Of a stretch of DNA of 64,000 nucleotides, positions 22,323 through 31,691 are shown one piece after another. Each line of letters starts with the position of its first letter. Position 1 is the stretch's first letter. Under the pieces are notes generated by a model, which did no database searches, was not told where the DNA came from, and was given only the letters and a program-made list of their open reading frames with translations. The stretch lies in NCBI GenBank assembly GCA_009801085.1, contig VNWV01000007.1, positions 1,984,001 to 2,048,000 of the forward strand, given 5' to 3'. The position numbers and the translations under genes are program-made. The stretch is from Lasiodiplodia sp. COLG20 (Eukaryota; Ascomycota; Dothideomycetes; Botryosphaeriales; Botryosphaeriaceae).

Positions 22323-23004
22323 GGGGGGCATAGATATTCAGCATGGCGTCTGGCGTTGCGTTTGTTTGGGATAGCTTGGTACATGTACACCGTAGGATTC
22401 TAGAAATATGGAGCTGGGTGTCTCAGGCACGCACCGGCGGGTGGCGCTACGCTTGTGCGCGCCGTTTCATGTCCCGGACGCAGGGCAAGCCTGGCACATG
22501 TGAAGACGGGTGCATGTGAAATTGGAGCGCTGCAGGAATGCAACTCGGGGCTTGCAGTCGGGAAGCGTGTGCGGCGCATGCACGATTCGGGCGGGCGCGC
22601 AGGCAGGCAGGCAAGGCAGGGCCAGTCGACGTCGTCCACCACACGACGGCGATCTCGTTACCCACGGACCCGACATCAATGACGCCGCAGCCCGCGCCCA
22701 GCGAGTGATAAGTCTCCGCTCGGACACACAAGTCAATCGCCGTTACAGCAGTTTGCCAGCAGGCGTGGCCGGTCCCGCAAGCAACACCACCTGCGCACCA
22801 TGATTGCGTCTGGCTCCGCGCTCCAGCCCACGCCGAAGCCGCGCTGAGCACACGAGTGCGAGACCCGGAGGCCCCGCCGCCGGAACGAGACAGACAACTT
22901 CGCGGCGCCCTGCATCAGGCCCGCGTTTCAGGCCGCCCGCGCGAAGACGTGTGTTGGCTGCCATCTGTTTCTGCTCCCCGAGCAGACTGCGCAGTTCAAG
23001 AGGC
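22323..23004. other. Intergenic region
   Basis: This region contains the acyltransferase 3' end and the promoter of the 1357-aa gene. The frame upstream of 23005 stays open to 22804 but has no ATG and an Arg/Pro-rich composition, so it is treated as leader. Confidence 0.5.
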
Positions 23005-26000
23005 ATGGCGCCCTCCAGCAGCGTATTCCGGCTACTTCAAAATCGCCCCCATCATAGACGCGCAGCCTCGCAACCAAACTCACCTGAGCCGCCGCTGTCC
23101 GCGTCATCGCAGATCTCGCCCACCAATCCCCAGGACATCCAGCTGCCGAACCCCCACCGCTTCCACTTCGCAGAGCAGAGCAGCCCTCAGAGCAGCTCTC
23201 CCGTCTCCCCCTTCCCGCCCGTCCTCCCGCCCATCCCGCGCATCGCTAGCCGGAACGACCCGCCTGCGCCCCAGAGACAAGTCCGAAAAGAGCGGCGTTC
23301 AGCACCTCCGCCCGCTGCCACCGCGGCCCAAGAGTTTGGGAGACCACCACAGCAGCAGCCCATCGGTGGTTCTGCGCAGCAAGCTGGCACCAGTGGCGGT
23401 CAACACATCCTGTCACCGCCGCCTGATCCGTCCAGACCCTCTCCGGACCCGGCAGACAACTGGCGCGACACAAGCAGGAGGGTGAGCGCTCCAACGGGAT
23501 TCAGGTCAAGAGGCCAGAGAGCGCAGTCAAGCGCTGGCCAAAATGGCCCGTTGATAGACCAGGTGCCGTCCTTCTCGCACGGCGACACGTCCTCACATTC
23601 TTTCCAAAGCCCGTACATGATGAGCCAATCCTCGCTATCCTCCTCCGGGCTGTCGGAGAAGATGTCCAGCTCCGGAAAGCCTTCTGCGTCGACGCAACAT
23701 GGGAAGAGCGGCAAGAGAGGGCTGAACTTGCTGAATCCCATGTCGTTACTCCTCAGACGGAGGTCTGCCCAGGCGTTACAACATCTTTCGGAAGAGAGTC
23801 TTGTCTCCCACCGCAGCAATGTGGTCCCGGCCATGACCATGGGCGACGACTTTGATCCGAGTATTCGAGGTCACATTGTGCACGACTTCAGTGCCCCCAA
23901 GCCTCGGAGAGCAGTGTCTTACGATCCCGCCGCCAAGGTTTCGTTCGGCGCCAGAGATATTATTGCCGCCGGTCTGCACTCTCGGCGAGCAGATGACGAA
24001 AGCCCATCGAGACGTGACCGCTCGCACACTCCTGTGTTCAAGGAAAATTTCGACGATGGCACCGAGGAAGACGATGAAAGGAGAAAATCGGCGATTCGTG
24101 CAGAAACCCTTGCGAACCATGACTTTCTTGCACGAAATGCAGTTCCTACCTTAGAACCAGAACCGCCCGCACCTCCCTTCGCTCGCACAGCTGCCAACGT
24201 GCCCCACATTGCGCGGAAATCAATACCGCCACCGCTCGACCAAGTGCCGATTCGCGACGATGCCCCGGGAGGGTTGGCAACGGTCCCAGAGGCAAGCCCA
24301 ACTTCTCCGGTCTCGGTTGAGTCGAAACTATCAAGCGCCGCGAAGACGTCGCCAAAAACCCGGTCAAGAGCGACATCCGGAGCCGATTCTGGCTTCCAAC
24401 CAGCAGGGCTTCCGACACACATGACGAGTAGGGCTTCCCGCTTCAGCTTCCAGATTGCAGGAGTGGATTCTGCGGCACAAGAGAAATTACTCGAGGAGAA
24501 GCACCGGCAGAAGGTTGCGGCACGGGAGCAGAACAGCAGTGCCGGCAACGACTATGGCGACGATGAAGATGATATGTTTGACTACGACAACATAGATGAT
24601 GATTTGTTCCCCGGATTTGAAGAGGAAGTCCCAGTAATAGGTGAAGATTATGATGACGATTACGGATATGGAGGCTACGGTAGCGTAGGCACAGCACCTG
24701 GTTTGGCATCATACGACTTCAACTCTTTCAATGGGAAAGTGCCGTTCAACAGTACTCTCAGTCCAATCAGCGCGGGTGGAGAGTCGCTTGCTACACCAAG
24801 AGATGCTTTTGGCAACGTCATTGGTTCGGCAACCGCCGACGATCACCAGAAGATCGCACCCGCACCAAGCCCGCTGGGTGCTCCTCCCGTAAATGGCAAT
24901 TACCAGGAGAGCCAGGGAGCCGCTGGACTCGGGCTCATCGAGCCTGAACAAGTTGCCGATGAACTCAGCCGATCACACCTCAGCCCTCCTGCTAGCTCAA
25001 CTTTGGCACAGCAACCAGCGTTAAAGCAGCCGATTGGGAATGACATCCTCGGAGACGACGACGATTTGTATTTCGACGACGGTATGATTGGGGAGCCAGA
25101 TGCACCGGATGATGGTGAGAAATTCGATGAATCCGTTTTCGACGATCCGAATCATCCGCTTTACGAACGTCCCGCACCGGTCATGAAATCTCCGCCTCTG
25201 GAGAATGCCGGATCAGAGTCCGATGAACTGGGTCCCGAAGATGAGCATACCTCCAAGACTGGGCTGGCACCACACCCATCCATGCGTGGAAATGGGGTGC
25301 CGTTCCAGACCGCCAGCGATCCTTTGGAGTTCAGCACCAGCACGGATTACTTCAGTGCCCTGGTTCACGCTACTCAGAAAGCCGAGGCGGATGGCCGGTT
25401 TGTGCGGAAAAACAGCGTTGCTACAACCAATCTGTCTCTCCCAAGCAAGGATGATGAGGATGACGAGGGGGTACAGGCGCAGCAGACCAGAATTACAGTT
25501 CGCGACTCACAGGATACTGCGCCAAGCTTGATTGCCGACTCTAGCCGTGTGAGTGCTGCTACCGAAACGTTCTCATCCAATATGATGAACGATATTGGAG
25601 ACATGGGCTTCGACCCGAACGCATACGAGGATGATTTCGGTGATGGATTTGATGACTATGACAGTGCTCTCGAGGACGATCCGATCATTGCTGCCGCAAA
25701 CGCTGAGGCTCTGGCAAACGACTATGAGGGCGAGTATGGCTCAGAATTCGGCTTCTACGCCTCTGCGAGTGGTGGCGCGGAAGCTGTTTACGGAGGTTAC
25801 TTCGGCTCTAGAGACATGATAGGGCGTAGCGTCAGCGGGCGCTATGCAGTAAGAGAACCCAATCTCACGCCTATCACGGAGCGCTCAGAGTACAGCACCC
25901 GCAATTCGTTCATTGGCATGGGCCCATTATCTGCGGGTCCCACAAGCGCTGGGATTCCGGGTCAGCATACCTCCGCCGGCGCGCTTCCGTCTCCCGGGAT

Positions 26001-27078
26001 CGCGCAATTAGCACGAATGAGTCCTTACGGCTTTCCGCCAGGTTCCGAGGACGACTATGACTACGACTACAGCTTCGAACAATTGATGAAATTGCGAAAG
26101 GGGGCGTTCGGCGGTGCTGGTGCCGCAAGTCCTGGTGGAAGTGCAAATAGCAGCCCAAGAAACTCGAGCCCACTAAGCTACTTCCCAGGCAGCTTTCCTG
26201 GACGAAGTAGTCCCGTCGCAACAAGAGCAAAGAGCGCTTTGGATACCTACACTGACCTTCCTGAGGTTGAAGAAACACCAAACGAGGGCTCTGGACTTAC
26301 TGAAGAGGATGAAAACGAAAAAGAGCAGAGCGATAATGAGGGTATGCTCTCAGAGGTCAACAGAGCAGACTCTGCTTCAGATGTCAGTGGATATGACAGC
26401 AAGCGCAGCAGCCTACAACAGGAGAAGGGCAGCGTGACGAGCCCTATCCCGCCAGCTGAGAAGAAGGTGCCTCATCAAATCAATACCAACTACGATTACT
26501 TCCTTCCCGATCATCCCGGCAATATCCCCGTCTCCGTACCCGCCTCAGCCATCTCCACCACTTCCACGAACTCTCTCCCGATGAGCCCTACGTCCGCAGG
26601 CGGGGCTCACTCCAAGTCTGCATCCGTACCAAACATCCCATCGGCTCCGCTACTCGCACCAACCTCTCCACAACAGTTGCAGTCTAACTCTTCATCAGTA
26701 ACTCAACCTCGCCCGTCGTCATCCGATCAGCCTCACCATCCCAACGGCTTCCCTTTCGGGTTTCACACTAATACCGCCATCAACCGCGACTCGTCCCCAT
26801 CCATCGCTGTTCTTTCCCCGCTGTCTCCGACTCTCCCATCCCCAGCGGCCAACCTCGCAGACCATCCGCACCGCAAGTCCGCCGGTGGAAGACACAGCAG
26901 GACTAGCAGTGCGGGTATGGATAGCGTGGCTTACGTGAGGGAGCGCATCGAGACAGATGCTGACGGGTCGGACGGCCGTCCGCCGGAGTTCCGGTGGGTA
27001 CTGGAACGAAGGCGGACAAGCGAGACTGGGGAGGTTGAGGTCATCGGAAGGGAAATCGTCGAAGGAGGAAGAATATGA
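23005..27078 (+). CDS. Large disordered acidic protein, 1357 aa
   Basis: One exon from the first in-frame ATG at 23005 encodes 1357 aa. I do not recognise a named domain. The N-terminal half is Ser/Pro-rich with a basic segment SLLLRRRSAQALQHLSEESL near residue 250. Several strongly acidic patches follow, including DDEDDMFDYDNIDDDLFPGF near 530, DDDDLYFDD near 690 and FDDYDSALEDDP near 890. A Ser/Pro-rich zone then leads to a compact charged C-terminus with RWVLERRRT and VEVIGREIVEGGRI, which looks like the best-conserved piece. There is no signal peptide or membrane segment. Acidic patches beside Phe and Tyr resemble short linear docking motifs, but no function can be assigned. Confidence 0.75.
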   Translation: MAPSSSVFRLLQNRPHHRRAASQPNSPEPPLSASSQISPTNPQDIQLPNPHRFHFAEQSSPQSSSPVSPFPPVLPPIPRIASRNDPPAPQRQVRKERRSAPPPAATAAQEFGRPPQQQPIGGSAQQAGTSGGQHILSPPPDPSRPSPDPADNWRDTSRRVSAPTGFRSRGQRAQSSAGQNGPLIDQVPSFSHGDTSSHSFQSPYMMSQSSLSSSGLSEKMSSSGKPSASTQHGKSGKRGLNLLNPMSLLLRRRSAQALQHLSEESLVSHRSNVVPAMTMGDDFDPSIRGHIVHDFSAPKPRRAVSYDPAAKVSFGARDIIAAGLHSRRADDESPSRRDRSHTPVFKENFDDGTEEDDERRKSAIRAETLANHDFLARNAVPTLEPEPPAPPFARTAANVPHIARKSIPPPLDQVPIRDDAPGGLATVPEASPTSPVSVESKLSSAAKTSPKTRSRATSGADSGFQPAGLPTHMTSRASRFSFQIAGVDSAAQEKLLEEKHRQKVAAREQNSSAGNDYGDDEDDMFDYDNIDDDLFPGFEEEVPVIGEDYDDDYGYGGYGSVGTAPGLASYDFNSFNGKVPFNSTLSPISAGGESLATPRDAFGNVIGSATADDHQKIAPAPSPLGAPPVNGNYQESQGAAGLGLIEPEQVADELSRSHLSPPASSTLAQQPALKQPIGNDILGDDDDLYFDDGMIGEPDAPDDGEKFDESVFDDPNHPLYERPAPVMKSPPLENAGSESDELGPEDEHTSKTGLAPHPSMRGNGVPFQTASDPLEFSTSTDYFSALVHATQKAEADGRFVRKNSVATTNLSLPSKDDEDDEGVQAQQTRITVRDSQDTAPSLIADSSRVSAATETFSSNMMNDIGDMGFDPNAYEDDFGDGFDDYDSALEDDPIIAAANAEALANDYEGEYGSEFGFYASASGGAEAVYGGYFGSRDMIGRSVSGRYAVREPNLTPITERSEYSTRNSFIGMGPLSAGPTSAGIPGQHTSAGALPSPGIAQLARMSPYGFPPGSEDDYDYDYSFEQLMKLRKGAFGGAGAASPGGSANSSPRNSSPLSYFPGSFPGRSSPVATRAKSALDTYTDLPEVEETPNEGSGLTEEDENEKEQSDNEGMLSEVNRADSASDVSGYDSKRSSLQQEKGSVTSPIPPAEKKVPHQINTNYDYFLPDHPGNIPVSVPASAISTTSTNSLPMSPTSAGGAHSKSASVPNIPSAPLLAPTSPQQLQSNSSSVTQPRPSSSDQPHHPNGFPFGFHTNTAINRDSSPSIAVLSPLSPTLPSPAANLADHPHRKSAGGRHSRTSSAGMDSVAYVRERIETDADGSDGRPPEFRWVLERRRTSETGEVEVIGREIVEGGRI

Positions 27079-28086
27079 AAGTTTTGAGGAAGAATATCAA
27101 AATAGACCTGGACTTGGGGTTTTTCCTTTTTTTCCTTTTTCTTTTCCTTTCCTACTTGATACCATGGAAGAATGCGAAGTCCCGTTGGATTGAATACTTG
27201 GATTATCAGGGACCCGAGCTGGACGCGCTGGGGCACGCTTAATGTCTGGAGACGCTTGATGGTGGAGGGAGAGAAAGCAAAAGATTGAGCGATGGGTCCT
27301 GGTACACAAACTTTTTTTTGGCCTCCTAAAGGGTGGATAAGATCTTGGGTTGCATAGCAATGGCGTTTCCAAATCCTCTCCGGCCTTATCATCATTCACA
27401 CAGTCCCCCTCCTCTTTGGGATTTGCATTTCGGCGGCAATTTGAGGTCAACCGTGTTCGTCTCATATCTTTCACCATCTTCCTCTTCTTCTTTCAAGAAA
27501 GAAAATTGCTCCTGGGGCTCGTTTTCTTCTCGGGTTGGCGGGCACCGTCTGCTCTTTTTCATCATAGACGAGCACCTCGTTAGTTTTTTTTTTTTTTTTT
27601 TAGCCCCTTGCTCCAGCTTGAGAATGCTAATGATAATGGCCTTGCCTTTATTATGTTTCAAAACTGCTGCTTGCTTCGCTATCAAGACATGCAGAAATTT
27701 TGATGTTTCTGGTAACGTGTTGCTGTTTTCACGTCCAGTTTATGAGAGAGAAAACACTTCACTTCAAAGGTAAGAGACAGATAACTGAGGGTTCGTCTTC
27801 ATATCCAGCAGTACTCAGATGATTTCAATGCCACAGCATGGCAATCACGAACCCCTCACATGTCCAATTCTCAGAGACGACGTCGTCATCTTCGAGTCTG
27901 AAATCAGGTACAGAAGGGCTGCAGTGGCCTTTCGTCGCTCCGGCTATCTCCATTCAATACGGACAAACTTGAAATGTGTGCATCCATTCATTTTCCAGAC
28001 AACCGAAGAGATGAGCAGCCATCACAGAGACGTATATATCTTTCATTCAATACACATACATAAGAAGAATTAAATAAAAAAAATCT
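27079..28086. other. Convergent intergenic region
   Basis: About 1 kb between convergent 3' ends. An 18-T homopolymer lies at 27584-27601. I see no gene. Confidence 0.5.
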
Positions 28087-29358
28087 TTACTCGGCAACCC
28101 AAACGGCCGCCATGCCCATACCGGTACCCACGCACATGCTCGTCACGCCGATCTGCTGCTTCCTTCTCTTCAGCTCGTACAGCAGGGTGCTAACCTGCCT
28201 GGCGCCTGTGCAGCCGAGCGGGTGACCGAAGGCGATGGCGCCACCCTTGGGGTTGACCTTCTCGACGTCCAAGCCAAGCTCCTCGATGCAGTAGACGCAC
28301 TGGCTGGCGAATGCCTCGTTGATCTCGTAGATGTCGACCTCCTGCTTGTCCAGGCCCGTCTTCTCCAGCACGACGGGGATGGCGGCGGCGGGACCGACGC
28401 CCATGAGCAGCGGCGGCACGCCGACGACGGACGCCTGCACGAACTTGCCCAGGATGGTCTGGCCGAGCTTTAGCGCCGTGCTGCGCTTCATGAGCAGCAC
28501 CGCGGCGGCGCCGTCGCTGACCTGCGACGCGTTGCCAGCGTGGATGCTGCCGTCCTTTGCGAAGGCCGGACGGATCTTGCCCAAGCTCTCGGCCGTCATG
28601 CCCGGCCGGATGCCGTCGTCCTTGGCCACCGTGATGCGCTTCTCCTCGTCCGTCTTGGGGTCCTGCCACAGGATGTTGTGCAGCGGCACGATCTCCTCGT
28701 CGAACAGGCCCGCCTTCTGCGCCGCCTCGGCCTTCTGGAACGATTTCGCGGCGAAGGCGTCCTGCTTGGCCCGTTGCACGCCCTTGTCCTTGGCCATCGC
28801 CTCCGAAAGGACGCCCATGGCCACCTTGCAGTTCTTGGCCTCAGGGACGGAGTCGAGGAGCTCGGAGAATTCGCTGACGGCTTGAGGGCTGTGCGTTGTT
28901 TCCCATGTCAGTTACGAAGTCCGACGCCCAAGGAAGGCAAAAGGCATGTGAAGCCCCTGTCCCGCCGTGGCGATGATTGTGGATGATTCCACTTACCCAT
29001 ACTGCGTGCTCATACTCTCGACACCCGCACCCACACCGACGTCGATCATGCCCGACTTGATCGCATTCGCAATGTCCACGCACGCCTGCAGGCCGGAGCT
29101 GCACTGGCGGTTCAAGCCCTTGACGCCAGCGGAGAGCGGGAAGCCGGCGGCGATGGCAGCGGCGCGGAACTCGGTGGCGCCGCCGCCAGGTGCGAGCACG
29201 GTGCCGACGGCGACGTCCTCGATGAGCTTGGGGTCGATCTTGGAGCGGTCGATCAGAGCCTTGAAGGCGCCGACCAGCAGGTCGGACGCCTGCGTGTCCT
29301 TGAAGCCACCCTTGCCGCCTTTGGTGATCGGGGTGCGGAGAGCGCAGGTGATGACGAT
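28087..29358 (-). CDS. POT1: 3-ketoacyl-CoA thiolase, peroxisomal type (5' exon not located)
   Basis: Two exons, 29358-28997 and 28888-28087, are clear and encode 387 aa from IVITCALRTP to WVAE. The acceptor before 29358 has the form CCATTAAAACAG with a CTAAC branch point, and the frame just upstream is closed, so an upstream first exon of about 25-35 codons is missing from this model. Catalytic features are complete: nucleophile Cys in NRQCSSGLQA, NEAFASQ, the His block GHPLGCTGARQ, and the second Cys in CVGTGMGMAA. These are of the ACAA1/Pot1 type, the last step of peroxisomal beta-oxidation. There is no C-terminal SKL-like signal. Targeting would have to come from an N-terminal PTS2, which would lie in the missing exon. 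Confidence 0.88.
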
Positions 29359-31691
29359 CTGTTTTAATGGAAGAATGGGATGTTAGACCAGTCGGTTTAA
29401 ACAATAATGGCGTCACATAGGTGGTGTTTAGGAGGGCCCCCCCCCCCTATCCACACAACACACCGCAAATGCATGAGCCCGCGCTCCCGATCACGAGCAA
29501 ATCGTGATTGCTGCAACAGCAGCGCAGCGGTACCTGCGCCGCGGCGCGGGCGGGCGGCAGGCGCCGCCGCCGCCGCCGTCACCGTCACCGCCGCTCCGTC
29601 CACCCGTCCCGCGCGCCCACCGGTCACGAGCGTAAGAAGTCAAATACCACTTGGCAGCATTGCGCGCGCGGGGCGCCGGCGGCACGACGCGGGAAAATCG
29701 GGATCTATGTGTGTGGATTCGCGATACGGGACGGCGGACATGGGCAAAAGCGTTGTCTCGGTTCGTCACTGCATTTTGCATATGTGCGTTCCTTTCTTCC
29801 GCGGCCGGAGGATTTTCCAATGGGGCCCCCGGCTGCTGCAGAGGCAGGCAGGGGACGGAGACGGGGGAGGTGTCGGAGATAAGCCACCACATCTGAAATG
29901 ATTTGAAGATGGCCGAGAAGGGCAGGTCGAGCACGTGCTCTCTCTTTCCTCCTTCCTGCCCAGTTTTCTTTGCTCTTTGGTTGTTGTTGTGTGTGTGTGG
30001 GTGTGCGCGGCGGTTATTGTGTATTGCATGCGTGCATGCATGCGTGCGTACATAGGCGAGAAGGATGTACCACAGTTATGTATTGTATACCGCTAGTTAT
30101 GCGCGCGCAGTCTGGAGGTCTGGGGGAACAACGGGGGGGGCAACTGGGATGAGCGATTGGCCCTGTCATGTCAGCGGTGAAGAGGGGCAGAAGAGGGTCA
30201 TCAATCACAAGGCTCCGAAACGACGGATGCCCGAAGATCGAGGGGAGAAAAAGTAAAAAAAGCAAGGAAAGCGATTGGTAACACCCGACCAGCCGCCAAT
30301 CCGGCGGGTACAAAAAAGGAAAAAAATAGGAAAAAAACAGCGCATGAAGTGGATCCCCAGAAAACAAGATGAGAGAAAAATCTCCAGCCCTCATCGTCGG
30401 TGGGACCAAGATCCAGATGGGAGAAAAAGCAATATACAACCTCCGGCGCTCCGTTTGCAAGGGTGCTATCCCGGCTGGCGGGAGAAATTTCTGATCAATC
30501 AGTACCTAGGCGCCGGGAATGCCAGGGAGAGTGAAAGGGCATGGCATTGCGCGCGCATGTGTGTGTACCGTTACGTCCGTTAAGCAAGCATGCAGCCGTG
30601 TGGGGATAGTGATGTGGTTTCGTACCGGCAGCTCGGAACGCCCACGCATTTTACCTAGCCTCTTGGAATGCTGCTCAGCTCAGCTCGACATGTGCCTGAC
30701 CGCCATGTTGCGAAAGCTGCAGGAAAACCTCCGGCAAAATCCGCCCATGCCCGGCAATTCCATGGGTGATGCCTTATGAGCATTTTCAAGGGTTCGTGTT
30801 GGTTACTTGCTATTTGCGGTAAATGCAATCACCTTCACCGTTTGTGGGGGCCGAGACATAGGGTTTTGTGGAACAAAGCAGGTCCCCGAGTAGCCGAAGG
30901 GACGCTGCTTGCTAATTGATTCCGGTTCTTTACTTTTGCTTGCTTTGCGACAACAACACTACTACTATGCGCGCGCCGATTGAGCGCTGCGCCAATACAA
31001 CAAACGATATTATGCCATCGATCCAACACCTTGCTCAAAATAGACAATAAAACGACGAGTAGCCCACGTCCACTCTAGTATGCAGGCAATCCCGCCGAGC
31101 AAAGCCCAGCTTTGCGTATGAAACAGCAAAGCCCTGGGCCTTTCAGACTGGGAAAGGAGACAGACTCGGGAGATAGATGGAGACAGTAGGAAAGATGGAG
31201 ATGAAAATCAAAGGAAATTGCGATTTCGAGGAAAGCAACGCCAGTCCCGTCTTTTTTTGTGGTAACCAGGGACGCGGGGAGTTCAGGCAAAGGAAATAGC
31301 AGAAAACCACCCACACGCCAAGAACATCCTATAGCTCCTGACCAAAAGAAACTCCTCTCCTGAACGCAAAGAAACTCCGAAGAAAAAGCACACCTGCTTT
31401 TTGTGATATGACCGGTACCGCCCCCTTTGAACCAACCTTCCCTACTCCACAACCACGTGGAGACCAACCGGTCATAGATAATACATAGCATCATCAAATG
31501 CTCAGAATTGTAGGAGCAAGAAGAAACGCAAAGAAAAGGAAAAAATGCAGCGGTGGCTTCAGAAAAATAGCACACCATGTAGACAGTTGAAACAGTGAAA
31601 AGAAACGGCGCGGAAAGCAGTGTTTATACAGTTCGGGTGAAGACAAACGCAAGATGATCATCTACATCTGCAAGCAAACTCACAGGAAGAT
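29359..31691. other. Intergenic region with thiolase 5' end
   Basis: These 2.3 kb must hold the first exon and promoter of the thiolase gene and the 3' UTR of the CRIB gene. There is an 11-C run at 29437-29447. I could not find a convincing start exon whose donor has the phase required by the 29358 acceptor. Frames in the right half have no protein-like composition. Confidence 0.5.
29981..30052. repeat. Simple-sequence tract (TTG, TG and TGCA words)
   Basis: The tract runs from TTG triplets into TG dinucleotides and then TGCATGCGTGCATGCATGCG. It is a microsatellite-like tract in intergenic DNA. Confidence 0.8.

Noticed and set aside
22804..23004. Extension of the 1357-aa protein upstream of 23005
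   Set aside because: There is no ATG in the extension and its composition is Arg/Pro-rich, unlike the rest.
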